A DNA stretch of 64,000 nucleotides from Ruegeria arenilitoris. Lineage in GTDB: Bacteria > Pseudomonadota > Alphaproteobacteria > Rhodobacterales > Rhodobacteraceae. Of this stretch, positions 8,748 to 22,416 are shown piece after piece. Below the pieces are notes generated by a model. The model searched no databases and was not told the DNA's origin. It worked only from the letters and a program-made list of their open reading frames with translations. The number at the start of each line of letters is the position of its first letter. Position 1 is the first letter of the stretch. A program made the translations under genes and the position numbers. The stretch lies in NCBI RefSeq assembly GCF_013030265.1, contig NZ_WPZQ01000010.1:143142-207141 (forward strand), given 5' to 3'.

Positions 8748-9950
8748 TTAGTGAACCGTTTCAACCTTGTGGAAATCCAGATCGCGCCCTTCGGGCATGG
8801 AGTCGATGCTCAGCACCTCTTTGCGCTTGGCAATCAGGATGTAGACAACGCAGGCCAGATACAGGCCAACCACAACCGCGCCGATCCACTGGATTTGCAG
8901 CCACTGGCTCTGGAACAACAGGGTCAGGACAAACAGCAGGACAACGTTTCCTGCGACATATGCCGCCTTGCCGAACCGTTCGACTGTCATGTTCAGGTTG
9001 TCGGTGTACAGGCGGATAAGCGAGTCCAGCGAGTTGATCACAAAGGTCACGCCCACGATCACCATCGCGATGTTGGTGATGCCTGCAGTGCTGATGCCGT
9101 TCAGGTGATAGTAGTAGAGAACGGTGAACCAGATCGCCAGCGGGATCGATGGGAAGATCAACAACGCGGCCAGCAGTTGCCATGTTTTCAGGCCACCGAC
9201 AAAACGCGAGGTGAACTGGCCGATCATGATCGACCATGCAAACCACCAGAACAGATAGAAGGCATGATAGTCGGTCAGCGGCAGGACAAACTTATGCAGG
9301 TTTGCGAAGTACGCACCGATGTTGCTGCTGGTTTCTGCAAATCCGGTCAGACCCATACCAGCTGCAGCCCACATGCCCAGAATCAGAGCAAGGAACAGGA
9401 AGGTAGAGCCCACCGACAGGATGCGCACGTATTTCAGATCTGTCGACGAATAGGCCGCCGCCAGAATGACCACGAACACGATGATGTAGAAAGTGGTGAC
9501 AACGGATTCACCGTCTCCGACCTCGGGCAGGTAGCCAGGCAGGTAGATCAGGAACAGGCTGGCGGTGAAGGCGCAGGTGCCGATGATCACCACGTTGTTG
9601 ATCAACTTGACCAGCGGGATCTCAAAGAACTTCACACGTGGTTCGATGACGCAGAAGTAGAACGCGGTCAGGAAGTAGAACGCCCAGATCAAAAAGCCCC
9701 AGAAACCGAACTCGATCGCCAAGGGGTTGGCGAAGGCGTAAGCAGGTTCTTCGGCATAGCCGCCAAACTCGGTCAGTGGGAACATGATCAGGCCAACGTC
9801 CAAGCCGGATGTGAACAGGATCGCAATGAATGTGAACAGATGGACAGGCGTTACACCAACGCAGCGTAGATTCCACCATTTCACGACGAAGAAAGCGACC
9901 AGGCCCAATGCCAACAGGACGCCAAATGACAGGATGTATTCCAGAAGCAC
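8748..9950 (-). CDS. Short BCCT-family-like transporter
   Basis: A 400-residue inner-membrane protein with about ten or eleven hydrophobic segments. The segment FWWFAWSIMIGQFTSRFVGG, near residue 235, matches the WW-AW-G-R signature of betaine/carnitine/choline transporters. Most BCCT carriers have 500 or more residues; this one lacks part of the N-terminal region, so it is a divergent short member and substrate and coupling ion cannot be stated. I chose GTG at 9950 because GGAGG lies 7 bases upstream; a TTG at 9956 would be too close. It is a single-gene unit with its own terminator. Confidence 0.75.
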   Translation of the reverse strand: MLLEYILSFGVLLALGLVAFFVVKWWNLRCVGVTPVHLFTFIAILFTSGLDVGLIMFPLTEFGGYAEEPAYAFANPLAIEFGFWGFLIWAFYFLTAFYFCVIEPRVKFFEIPLVKLINNVVIIGTCAFTASLFLIYLPGYLPEVGDGESVVTTFYIIVFVVILAAAYSSTDLKYVRILSVGSTFLFLALILGMWAAAGMGLTGFAETSSNIGAYFANLHKFVLPLTDYHAFYLFWWFAWSIMIGQFTSRFVGGLKTWQLLAALLIFPSIPLAIWFTVLYYYHLNGISTAGITNIAMVIVGVTFVINSLDSLIRLYTDNLNMTVERFGKAAYVAGNVVLLFVLTLLFQSQWLQIQWIGAVVVGLYLACVVYILIAKRKEVLSIDSMPEGRDLDFHKVETVH

Positions 9951-10136
9951 CGACAAACCTCCCTTGATGTGTCAGATCGGGCAGCGGATATCTTTAATTG
10001 GCCAGTCAATCAATAAAAACATGCGTAATGACTTTCTTGTATGGCGCATGTGTCTTTTTTGACGAAGTGATGACCTCGCGCTTGAAGCTTTTTGGAAAAT
10101 CAGAAACAGTCCTGCCGATTTGAAAAGGGGATCGTG

Positions 10137-11015
10137 ATGGACCTGCGCGCCATAGCCATGGGGCTGATATTTGCCTTCATCTGGTCATCCGCCTTTACAT
10201 CGGCACGGATCATAGTTTCCGATGCCTCGCCTCTATTTTCGTTGGCGCTTCGCTTTCTGATTTCCGGTGTGATCGGCGTCACGATTGCCAGGGTGATGGG
10301 GCAGAGCTGGAAGCTCACCAGATCTCAGTGGTACGCCACGTTCTTATTCGGAATTTGCCAGAATGCCCTTTATTTGGGTCTGAATTTTTATGCGATGCAA
10401 ACTGTCGAGGCATCGGTCGCCGCCATTATAGCGTCGACGATGCCGTTGCTGGTCGCATTGGCAGGATGGCTGTTGTTTGGCGAAAAGCTCCGTCCCTTGG
10501 GCGTCATCGGCCTGCTCGCCGGCTTTGCCGGTGTCGCCCTGATCATGAGCAGCCGGATCAGCGCTGGCATTGATATGTTCGGTGTCATGCTCTGCGGTTT
10601 GGGTGCCTTAGCGCTCACGCTGGCAACGCTGGCGGTTCGGGGTGCCACCTCAGGGGGCAACTTCATGATGGTTGTCGGACTACAGATGCTTGTGGGTTCA
10701 GCTATTCTCTTCCTCGCTGCACCGCTGTTTGAGACCATCTATATTCATCTGACCGTGCCCTTTGCACTGGCTTTCACCTATACGACCCTGTTCCCCGGCC
10801 TGCTGGCGACATTGATCTGGTTCTTGCTTTTGAACCGCATCGGTGCCACCCGGGCCGCGACATTCCATTTTCTAAATCCTGTGTTTGGCGTCGCCATTGC
10901 TGCCATCTTGTTGGGTGAAAGGCTTGGACCACTTGATGTGATCGGTGTGCTTGTGACGACAATTGGTATTCTGGCCGTGCAGTTGTCGCGCCAACCCGAG
11001 GTTAAAACCGCCTGA
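10137..11015 (+). CDS. EamA/DMT family permease
   Basis: A 292-residue inner-membrane protein of the drug/metabolite transporter superfamily, made of two EamA repeats of five helices each (about residues 5-135 and 150-285). MGLIFAFIWSSAFTSARI at the start and WLLFGEKL at the end of the first repeat are typical, as is LLGERLGPLDVIG in the second. Start chosen at 10137 because AAAAGGGGA lies 5 bases upstream; an in-frame start at 10092 has no ribosome site. Substrates of these exporters (amino acids, metabolites) are rarely predictable from sequence. It is 97 bp upstream of msrB but has a separate function. Confidence 0.88.
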   Translation: MDLRAIAMGLIFAFIWSSAFTSARIIVSDASPLFSLALRFLISGVIGVTIARVMGQSWKLTRSQWYATFLFGICQNALYLGLNFYAMQTVEASVAAIIASTMPLLVALAGWLLFGEKLRPLGVIGLLAGFAGVALIMSSRISAGIDMFGVMLCGLGALALTLATLAVRGATSGGNFMMVVGLQMLVGSAILFLAAPLFETIYIHLTVPFALAFTYTTLFPGLLATLIWFLLLNRIGATRAATFHFLNPVFGVAIAAILLGERLGPLDVIGVLVTTIGILAVQLSRQPEVKTA

Positions 11016-11112
11016 TCCAACGCACGAGCGCGCGAGGCATCTGAAATATGGCTTTGATTTCCTCTATGATGTGCCCAAATAGTGCATCACGAAAGACAAC
11101 ACCGGAGGAGCC

Positions 11113-11562
11113 ATGACTCGTTACACCAAAGACCCCGAGGCCATCGCCGCCCTCTCTCCCGAAGAGTTTCACGTGACTCAGCGTAGCGGTACCGAACGGC
11201 CGGGTACTGGAAAACACCTGAATAACAAAGAGCCGGGTATCTATGTGGATATCGTTTCGGGTGAGCCGCTGTTTGCCTCGACCCACAAGTACGAATCCGG
11301 CTGTGGCTGGCCCAGCTTTACCAAGCCAATCATCCACGAGCATGTCGAAGAGCTCGAAGATCGTACCCTGGGTATGATCCGTACCGAGGTACGCTCGAAA
11401 CATGGCGACAGCCATCTGGGCCATGTGTTTCCGGACGGTCCGCGCGAACATGGCGGGCTGCGCTATTGCATAAACTCTGCCGCGCTTCGGTTTATCCATC
11501 GTGACGATATGGAAACCGAAGGTTACGGCGAATTCCTGATCCATGTGGAGGAAATCCAATGA
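11113..11562 (+). CDS. msrB: Peptide-methionine (R)-S-oxide reductase
   Basis: A 149-residue cytoplasmic enzyme that repairs the R form of methionine sulfoxide. The catalytic Cys119 is in [11 protein letters not shown] and the resolving Cys64 in ESGCGWPSF. The two CxxC pairs that bind structural zinc in many MsrB proteins are absent, so it is a zinc-free form. GGAGGAG is an excellent ribosome site. The last codon and stop overlap the msrA start by 4 bp (ATGA), so both stereospecific reductases are made together. Confidence 0.96.
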   Translation: MTRYTKDPEAIAALSPEEFHVTQRSGTERPGTGKHLNNKEPGIYVDIVSGEPLFASTHKYESGCGWPSFTKPIIHEHVEELEDRTLGMIRTEVRSKHGDSHLGHVFPDGPREHGGLRYCINSAALRFIHRDDMETEGYGEFLIHVEEIQ

Positions 11563-12071
11563 CCGAACAACGCGCTGTTCTTGCCGGGGGCTGTTTCTGG
11601 GGCATGCAGGATCTGATCCGCAAGCTGCCCGGCGTTTCCCGCACTCGTGTCGGATACACTGGCGGAGACGTACCAAACGCAACCTATCGCAACCATGGTA
11701 CCCACGCAGAAGGGATTGAGATCTGGTTTGATCCTACCAGGATCACCTATCGCGAGTTGCTGGAGTTCTTCTTTCAGATTCACGACCCGACCACGGTGAA
11801 CCGACAGGGCAATGACATCGGGATGAGTTATCGCTCTGCTATCTACTACGTCGATGAGGCGCAGAAACAGGTCGCAGTGGACACAATCGCCGATGTAGAT
11901 GCCAGTGGAATATGGCCGGGCATGGTCGTGACCGAAGTGGAACCTGTGAGTGATTTCTGGGAAGCCGAGCCCGAGCATCAGGACTATCTGGAGCGTATCC
12001 CAAACGGGTATACTTGCCACTTCCCGCGTCAGGACTGGGTGCTGCCAAAGCGCACCGACGCCGCAGAATAA
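11559..12071 (+). CDS. msrA: Peptide-methionine (S)-S-oxide reductase
   Basis: A 170-residue enzyme that repairs the S form of methionine sulfoxide, completing the msrB-msrA pair. The catalytic Cys12 is in GGCFWGMQ, and [21 protein letters not shown] gives the substrate-binding Tyr, His and Glu positions. Resolving cysteines are poor in the C-terminal part: only one Cys, in GYTCHFP, is seen. It starts inside the msrB stop region. A very stable hairpin follows the stop. Confidence 0.96.
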   Translation: MTEQRAVLAGGCFWGMQDLIRKLPGVSRTRVGYTGGDVPNATYRNHGTHAEGIEIWFDPTRITYRELLEFFFQIHDPTTVNRQGNDIGMSYRSAIYYVDEAQKQVAVDTIADVDASGIWPGMVVTEVEPVSDFWEAEPEHQDYLERIPNGYTCHFPRQDWVLPKRTDAAE

Positions 12072-12079
12072 CAGACCTG

Positions 12080-12101
12080 CCTCCTCCGTTCGCGGAGGAG
12101 G
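12080..12101. terminator. Hairpin with TTCG loop between msrA and hyuA-like gene
   Basis: CCTCCTCCG (12080-12088) and CGGAGGAGG (12093-12101) form a perfect 9-bp stem closed by the extra-stable TTCG tetraloop. It fills the 30-bp gap between convergent genes, so it probably terminates from both sides, although the T runs are weak. Confidence 0.65.
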
Positions 12102-14105
12102 TTAGCCCACGGCGACCCTTGGTCGGCCACTGGCCTCGACGGTCACAAGCGCCTCGACGAACACATCTCTGCCTTCGACCTGCGCAGTACGAATGTCGCG
12201 ATCTATGATCACCCGAATATCTTCAGCTCCAGCTTCGCGTACTGATTTTTCGGTTTCATCCCGTAGAACCGATTCCAACAGGCCCAGTGCCGCATCCGGT
12301 TCTGAGAAATCCTGTGGCCCATCCTCGAGATGCACGCGAAAGAGCCCTTCGGAAGGTGACGTCACCGTACCGGCACGCCGCAATGTAAGGCGACCAACGA
12401 CTGCACCAATGGCATTGGCGACGCCAGCATGTTCTGGCAGGACCATCGCGCAATGCAGCCGCTCACCAACCGCCGGATAATAGCTGGGGGCCGAAGCGCC
12501 CAGCCCGACTACATCCACATTCAGCGCTGCATCCAGCGCCATCAAACCCCGGTGCCGAGACAATCCCCGCTGCGTCAGAACATGCCGCGCCAAGTCCTGA
12601 GCTGGTAGGCCCAATCCATCGGTTTCTTCTGCGAAAGCAGTCTCTAACAAGGTCAAAGCTGTCTGTTCCGTCAGTTGATCAATGATCATCTGGGCAAGCG
12701 CCTCGGGGGATTTTGCCAACAGGTCACCAGACCCAACCCGCCTGCGCGCGATCAGCTCCAACGCTTTACAGGCGGCATCGCCGTCCCAGTCTGTTAGCTT
12801 GCCAAGTACATGGCTGGCATCTGATGGAGTAATACCGGATACCTGCACAATGCCGCGGTCTACCAGACGGTTCAGCGCACCGTTTTCCATCCGGGTTCGC
12901 AGTAGTGAAGACAGGGGCAATACGGTGTCGCCAAGCCGATCCAGCAGAACCTCTTCGCGTTCACCAACACCATCCGCGCGGATACCCGGCACGCGGCGGG
13001 CAAAACGTGTATCATGCTCACCGACCGTCGTGGCCCGTAATTGTTCATCCAGAACCGCATGGACGATTTCTGGCGCTTCTGCTGCGATTAGTGAAACCGG
13101 CAAGACACGTCTTGGTCCAAGAAACACACCTCCGCCCAAGCCTTCGGTCACGACATGCACCTGACTGTCCCCACCCAGACCATGGGTTCGCATTGCAACG
13201 GCCTCGACCATCGTTCGGAACCCACCAACTTGCGCACCGGCTGGATCGATCGCGGGCTTGCCATCGCGGATCAGCGCCACATCCGTCGTCGTGCCGCCAA
13301 TATCCGAGACCAAAGCGTTTTCGGCCCCGGTCAACCAGCGTGCACCCACGATCGAGGCAGCGGGTCCGCTGAGGATTGTTTCAATTGGCCGTTCGCGGGC
13401 CTGTTCTGCGCTCATCAAGGCACCATCACCACGCACGACCATCATCGGGGCGTGGATGTCCAGTTCGCGCAATCGGTCCTGAGCACGTCCGATCAACCGG
13501 TCAATCATCCCGATCAAACGGGCGTTCAGCACTGCTGTTACTGCCCGTTTCGGACCATTCAGCTTGGCTGACAACTGATGTGAGCAGGTGACTGGGGCGC
13601 CCGTCCTTTCGGTAATGATCTGCGCAGCCTTCAACTCATGTGCCGGGTTACGCGTGGCGAATTGTGCTGCGACCGCAAAGCCCGAAATGCCTTTGTGAGA
13701 GTCTAGAAATGCCTCAAGCGCTTGGATGTCCAGCGGCGCAACCTCGCCTCCGGCATGGCTATGGCCGCCCGAAATCACCAGCGCAGGGTCACCCTTCAGG
13801 GCATCCTTCAACCCATGCTTTTCCAGATCGCTTTCCCGAAAGCCGATATAGATCAAAGCGACACGGCCACCTTGCCCTTCAACCAGCGCGTTGGTGGCAA
13901 GCGTTGTCGACAACGAGGCAAGTGAGATCTGATCCGGAGACACCTGCGCCTCGTCCAGAACGGCCGAGATTGCCTTGCCCACGCCAATCGCCAAATCTGC
14001 GCGAGTGGTCAGGGATTTGGCCGAGGCGATGACCTCTTTCTCATCCCGGATCAACACCGCATCAGTATAGGTTCCGCCCGTATCGACACCCAAAGCCAAG
14101 GCCAT
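12102..14105 (-). CDS. HyuA-type hydantoinase/oxoprolinase family protein, solitary
   Basis: A 667-residue ASKHA-fold ATPase of the HyuA/oxoprolinase-A family, related to N-methylhydantoinase and acetone carboxylase beta subunits. The ATP-binding signature DTGGTYTDAVL lies at residues 7-17, SLSTTLATNALVEG follows, and SDIGGTTTDVALI marks the second phosphate loop. I chose ATG at 14105 because AAGGAGG precedes it; an upstream in-frame start at 14177 has none. Partner HyuB is missing here, unlike the HyuA-HyuB pair at 57-61 kb. It follows queG by 72 bp and may be co-transcribed with it. The substrate is unknown. Confidence 0.85.
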   Translation of the reverse strand: MALALGVDTGGTYTDAVLIRDEKEVIASAKSLTTRADLAIGVGKAISAVLDEAQVSPDQISLASLSTTLATNALVEGQGGRVALIYIGFRESDLEKHGLKDALKGDPALVISGGHSHAGGEVAPLDIQALEAFLDSHKGISGFAVAAQFATRNPAHELKAAQIITERTGAPVTCSHQLSAKLNGPKRAVTAVLNARLIGMIDRLIGRAQDRLRELDIHAPMMVVRGDGALMSAEQARERPIETILSGPAASIVGARWLTGAENALVSDIGGTTTDVALIRDGKPAIDPAGAQVGGFRTMVEAVAMRTHGLGGDSQVHVVTEGLGGGVFLGPRRVLPVSLIAAEAPEIVHAVLDEQLRATTVGEHDTRFARRVPGIRADGVGEREEVLLDRLGDTVLPLSSLLRTRMENGALNRLVDRGIVQVSGITPSDASHVLGKLTDWDGDAACKALELIARRRVGSGDLLAKSPEALAQMIIDQLTEQTALTLLETAFAEETDGLGLPAQDLARHVLTQRGLSRHRGLMALDAALNVDVVGLGASAPSYYPAVGERLHCAMVLPEHAGVANAIGAVVGRLTLRRAGTVTSPSEGLFRVHLEDGPQDFSEPDAALGLLESVLRDETEKSVREAGAEDIRVIIDRDIRTAQVEGRDVFVEALVTVEASGRPRVAVG

Positions 14106-14177
14106 CGGGTCCTCCTTATTGTTCGCTGGTGACGGGTGTAGCGAATTGAAACGACGCGTCCAGCCTGTTTGCGGCAC

Positions 14178-15209
14178 TTATGACAATCGTTTCACCGCCC
14201 ATCGCGCCGCATCAGCGACGGTGGCATCCGGATCATGAATCAATGCCTGTGCTGCAGACCGCAGCGAAGCGGTGCCAGAGTTTCCGATGGCATAGAGAAC
14301 ATTGCGCACAAAGCGACCCCGACCAATCCGCTTGATCGGTGAGCCAGAGAATTTCTGACGGAAACCCGCATCGTCCAACGCAACAAGCTCGGCCAGCTTT
14401 GGTGCCTTGAGGTCCTCGCGCGCCGCATAGCGTATGTCGCTTGCTGCCACAGCAAACTTGTTCCAGGGGCAGGCTGCCAGGCAATCATCGCAGCCGTAGA
14501 TGCGGTTGCCCAGTTTCTGCCGCAGCTCTTCGTCTACTGGCCCTTTGTGTTCAATCGTCAGGTACGAAATGCAGCGACGTGCATCCAGTTGATAGGGGGC
14601 GGGAAACGCATCGGTCGGACAGCTGTCCAGACAGGCCCGGCAGGATCCGCAATGATCCACTTCGGCTGGGTCAGCCGGTAGCTCAATGGTGGTAAAAACA
14701 GACCCTATGAAGGACCAATTACCCCAATCCCGACTGACCAGATTGGTGTGTTTGCCTTGCCATCCAAGCCCGGCTGCATGGCCCAGCGCCTTTTCGGGAA
14801 CCGGCGCTGTATCGACAAATACCTTCACCTCTCCGCCGGCCTCGGCAATCAGCCAGCGTGCAAGGCGTTTCAGCCGTTTCTTGACGAGATCGTGGTAATC
14901 CTTGTTCTGCGCGTAAACCGAGATTGCACCCCGGTCCGGGTGGTTCAGAACTTCGGTCGGATCATGATTGGGGGTGTAACTTTCGGCCAGCATGATGACC
15001 GAGCGAGCCTCGGGCCACAAAGCGGACGGATCGCCCCGCCAATGGGTGCGTTCTGCCATCCACCCCATCTGACCGTGATATCCGGCTTGCAGAAAGGCAT
15101 CCAGCCGAGCCGGAACTTCGGGAATGTCCCATGGTCGGCAGATGCGACAGGATACAAACCCTTCGGAAAGAGCTTGCGATATCATCCGCTCTTTGAGTGT
15201 TTGAGTCAT
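14178..15209 (-). CDS. queG: Epoxyqueuosine reductase
   Basis: A 343-residue cobalamin-dependent iron-sulfur enzyme that converts epoxyqueuosine to queuosine in tRNA, the last step of the queuosine pathway. Cys187, Cys190, Cys193 and Cys197 ([13 protein letters not shown]) and Cys240, Cys243 and Cys247 ([10 protein letters not shown]), with Cys213, provide two 4Fe-4S clusters. Asp133 in FVDTAPV is the conserved active-site Asp. A HEAT-like C-terminal part covers about 270-340. Start at 15209 gives the usual N-terminus; an ATG-less extension to 15260 is unlikely. It lies 66 bp after the GST gene. Confidence 0.94.
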   Translation of the reverse strand: MTQTLKERMISQALSEGFVSCRICRPWDIPEVPARLDAFLQAGYHGQMGWMAERTHWRGDPSALWPEARSVIMLAESYTPNHDPTEVLNHPDRGAISVYAQNKDYHDLVKKRLKRLARWLIAEAGGEVKVFVDTAPVPEKALGHAAGLGWQGKHTNLVSRDWGNWSFIGSVFTTIELPADPAEVDHCGSCRACLDSCPTDAFPAPYQLDARRCISYLTIEHKGPVDEELRQKLGNRIYGCDDCLAACPWNKFAVAASDIRYAAREDLKAPKLAELVALDDAGFRQKFSGSPIKRIGRGRFVRNVLYAIGNSGTASLRSAAQALIHDPDATVADAARWAVKRLS

Positions 15210-15275
15210 TGTTATTGAGCCGAGCCGTTCCCTGTGCCTTTGGGGTGCGATGCGTCCCACCCCTTGTTCTGGATA

Positions 15276-15941
15276 TCAGAAATCCAGATCGGCGTAATGG
15301 GCTGGTGGCCGGAAACCCGGGACCTGATCCGCGAGGATCGAGCGGAAGGCCGGTCTGGATTTGATTTTTGCATACCAATCCTTGACCACCTGACTGCGGT
15401 TCCAGTCCACGTCAGAGATGTAGTCCAAAGCTGACAAATGCGCAGCAGCGGCAAAATCAGCCAATGTCATTTGATCCCCCGCCAGCCAGCGGCGGTGATC
15501 CAGCAACCAGGTCATGTAGTCCAGGTGATACTTGATCGCCCGCGCACCTTCTTTGACGTTTTTACTGTCCGGATACCCCTGACCTGTCACCTTCTTGTTC
15601 ACGCGCTCATAAAGAAGTTTCGAAGTCACTTCGTGATGAAACTTGTCATCGAACCAGCCAACAATTCGCCGGACTTCGTAACGGGCCTCGGGCTTTTTGG
15701 GCATCAAAGGCGGTTCAGGGCGGGTTTCTTCGATGTATTCACAGATCGCAGCGCTTTCGGCCAACACCAATCCGTCCAGCCGCAGCACTGGCACCTTGCC
15801 CGCTGGATTTCGTCGAAGAAAATCCGGATCCTGCTCCCAATATCGTTCTTCGACCAGTTCGACTTCGATCTTCTTTTCCGCCAGCGACAGGCGGACCTTG
15901 CGACAGTAGGGGGACAGGGGAACGTGAAACAAACGCGCCAT
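15276..15941 (-). CDS. Glutathione S-transferase family protein
   Basis: A 221-residue cytoplasmic protein with an N-terminal thioredoxin-like domain (about 1-80: ARLFHVPLSPYCRKVRLSL, then KVPVLRLDGLVLAESAAI with the glutathione-binding E-S pair) and an all-helical C-terminal domain (about 90-215) containing the LADFAAAAHLSALDY motif. SPYC near residue 10 offers Ser or Cys as catalytic residue. The ATG at 15941 is preceded by GGAAG at a good distance; the long open extension upstream overlaps mtgA and is not coding. Role (detoxification or a specific conjugation) is unknown. Confidence 0.92.
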   Translation of the reverse strand: MARLFHVPLSPYCRKVRLSLAEKKIEVELVEERYWEQDPDFLRRNPAGKVPVLRLDGLVLAESAAICEYIEETRPEPPLMPKKPEARYEVRRIVGWFDDKFHHEVTSKLLYERVNKKVTGQGYPDSKNVKEGARAIKYHLDYMTWLLDHRRWLAGDQMTLADFAAAAHLSALDYISDVDWNRSQVVKDWYAKIKSRPAFRSILADQVPGFRPPAHYADLDF

Positions 15942-15999
15942 GGACTTCCAATCGAACCAGTGAATACTTCCAAGCTTTAGCCTTGGCAGGGCAGTGGTT

Positions 16000-16740
16000 T
16001 CAATCCTCGAAACAATCTGCGCGACCATCTGCGCGGATGGTAGCCGCCCCATCAAGGATCGAAGCCGCCCGGCGACGTGTCCGAACCGAAGGGTCTGTAA
16101 CCGACCTGTTGCGGGGAGAGGGCAGGATTGCCGCCAGTCGGGCAGCCTGTACCGGCGACAGCTTGGCGGCGCTGACACCGTAGTAACGTTGTGCCGCCGC
16201 TTCGACCCCAAAGACCCCTTGTCCGGTCTCAGCGACGTTCAGATAAACCTCAAGAATCCTCTGCTTGCTCCAGAAGATCTCGACAACAGGTGTCATCGAC
16301 GTTTCCAGCGCCTTGCGGACCCAGCTGCGGCCCTGCCAAAGGAAGACGTTCTTGACCACTTGCTGGGTGATGGTTGATGCGCCACGTGATCCGCCATCCT
16401 CAAGCGCATCCCGGATCGCTTCGACATCAAATCCCCAATGAAGGCAGAAATTCGCATCTTCTGCAGCCACGGCTGAGCGCGCCATAATGGGCGAAATCTC
16501 TTCAATCGGAACCCATTCCCGATCAACACGTCCCAACCGGCGCCATTCAGACCAGATTGTGTGGGTGACAGGTGGGTTCACAACCGAATAGATCAGAACA
16601 AGGGCTACAAAGAATGCAGCCAACCCCAATCCACCTCGTATCACCCATCGCCTGATCCGGGCGAAGAGTGAGGGCTGATTTTTGGCTTTGTTTGCCTTGT
16701 TTTTCTTACCGCCTGATTTGCGGACTGCTTGCTTTGCCAT
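16000..16740 (-). CDS. mtgA: Monofunctional biosynthetic peptidoglycan transglycosylase
   Basis: A 246-residue membrane-anchored GT51 enzyme that polymerises lipid II into glycan strands. A Lys-rich cytoplasmic tail (1-30) is followed by one membrane helix at about 34-54, then the periplasmic catalytic domain. Glu94 in VAAEDANFCLHWG is the catalytic base, and GASTITQQVVKN and SKQRILEVYLN are the other family motifs. No transpeptidase domain follows, which separates it from bifunctional penicillin-binding proteins. It ends 58 bp before the GST start on the same strand. Confidence 0.95.
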   Translation of the reverse strand: MAKQAVRKSGGKKNKANKAKNQPSLFARIRRWVIRGGLGLAAFFVALVLIYSVVNPPVTHTIWSEWRRLGRVDREWVPIEEISPIMARSAVAAEDANFCLHWGFDVEAIRDALEDGGSRGASTITQQVVKNVFLWQGRSWVRKALETSMTPVVEIFWSKQRILEVYLNVAETGQGVFGVEAAAQRYYGVSAAKLSPVQAARLAAILPSPRNRSVTDPSVRTRRRAASILDGAATIRADGRADCFED

Positions 16741-16778
16741 ACCTCGCTATACGCTGCGCAACCGTTATTTGAAACGGT

Positions 16779-17696
16779 CTATATCGCGATGAGCCGACCA
16801 TCGCGCGGGCGAACCACTGGGCGCACGGTCTTCTGAGCATGCAGCTCGCGGCTGGTAAGCTCAGGAAACAATGCCAGAATTTCAGCCTGCGTCTCGCGTT
16901 CGGATTGCGAGACTGCATGTCCGGGATAGTAGCTTTCGCTTTTTGCACCGTTTGCTGTCACAATTTCATGCTGACCGAACAAAAGGTGGATGTAATCTAT
17001 TTCTCCACCTTCGACCCGCGTTACGGTTTCGCCGTTAACCAGAGAATGTGCTGCGATCAGAACCTCTGTATGTCCAAACAGATATGGTGCCCGCCAGTCA
17101 GCAATCAGCATCCGATGTTGGGGTGACACTAGGGTCTCGCGATCCAACTCCAAAACACCGGCCTCAAATCTGATCGGCGCATTGTCCCCGGTGGCGGCCA
17201 CCGTGGTACGGCCAACCCAGAGTAAGGGCTGTGGGCCATTGTCCATAGTATTTACCAGATCTCCCGGCTTCAGATATTCAACTGCGCGCAGCCCATCAGG
17301 CGTTTCGATCATGGTACCCGGTGTAAAACATGGTGGACCAAGCTGGCCGGGTACATTCAACGGTCCTTGTGTATTTACGAATGTAGTTGAAACAAGCGTC
17401 CCTTCCTCAAGGACCTTGCCGTCGGTGGGCGTGAATACCCGCGTCCCGTCAGCCAAGTAGAAGGTGATGCCGGTATATGTCACCGGGCCAGTGCCGGGAA
17501 CATTTATGACAACTGTATCGCCGGGCCACGAAGAGGTTACATCCTGACCGTTTACCGTGTCGCCGCCAGGAGCCTCAATCTCACCATCGTCGTTCTGATC
17601 GACAAGACTGTAGTTCTGAACGGTCAGCAAAGTTCCTGCGGGGGGCGGGTTCGCCGGGTCCATTGCAAAGAATTGATCAAAGTAAGTTGTCGGCAT
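16779..17696 (-). CDS. Hint-domain (Hint_2) protein
   Basis: A 305-residue protein. Residues 1-120 are acidic, rich in Gly, Thr and Pro, without a classical signal peptide. A Hint domain begins at Cys123 (CFTPGTMIETPDG) and runs to about 270, with SPQHRML supplying the conserved His. In the Hint family the Cys acts as nucleophile for autoprocessing, as in inteins and hedgehog proteins. Bacterial Hint_2 proteins of this type are often secreted, calcium-binding or surface proteins with unknown roles. It follows gltB by a terminator and precedes mtgA by 38 bp, with no clear functional link to either. Confidence 0.82.
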   Translation of the reverse strand: MPTTYFDQFFAMDPANPPPAGTLLTVQNYSLVDQNDDGEIEAPGGDTVNGQDVTSSWPGDTVVINVPGTGPVTYTGITFYLADGTRVFTPTDGKVLEEGTLVSTTFVNTQGPLNVPGQLGPPCFTPGTMIETPDGLRAVEYLKPGDLVNTMDNGPQPLLWVGRTTVAATGDNAPIRFEAGVLELDRETLVSPQHRMLIADWRAPYLFGHTEVLIAAHSLVNGETVTRVEGGEIDYIHLLFGQHEIVTANGAKSESYYPGHAVSQSERETQAEILALFPELTSRELHAQKTVRPVVRPRDGRLIAI

Positions 17697-17824
17697 CGAA
17701 CTGCTCCACTACGCGTACCAAACCAAGCCTCAGTATTGTGTCAATTCCTGAAGAAACTTTGACCAATGCTAGGCGTTTTTTCTGCAAATACGCAATGAAT
17801 CAGGTGAAATTGTTGCCAAACAGC

Positions 17825-17856
17825 AAAACCCCGCATGTCGCAAGCGACACGCGGGG
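17825..17856 (-). terminator. Terminator of the gltD-gltB operon
   Basis: CCCCGCATGTCG (17829-17840) pairs with CGACACGCGGGG (17845-17856) with one mismatch around a CAAG loop. On the minus strand it is followed by TTTTGCTG. It lies 26 bp after the gltB stop. Confidence 0.75.
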
Positions 17857-17881
17857 CTCTGATTTTCAACTGTTCGTAAAC

Positions 17882-22414
<4,533 letters not shown>

Positions 22415-22416
22415 GG

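Noticed and set aside
8706..9869. A 387-residue open frame on the plus strand opposite the BCCT-like carrier.
   Set aside because: It is rich in Gln, His and Asp without domain features and mirrors the membrane-protein codons of the real gene on the other strand.
10019..10051. ACATGCG and CGCATGT inverted arms followed by TTTTTT, resembling a terminator.
   Set aside because: The loop is 19 bases and no rightward gene ends upstream; it lies in a divergent promoter region, and its role is undecidable.
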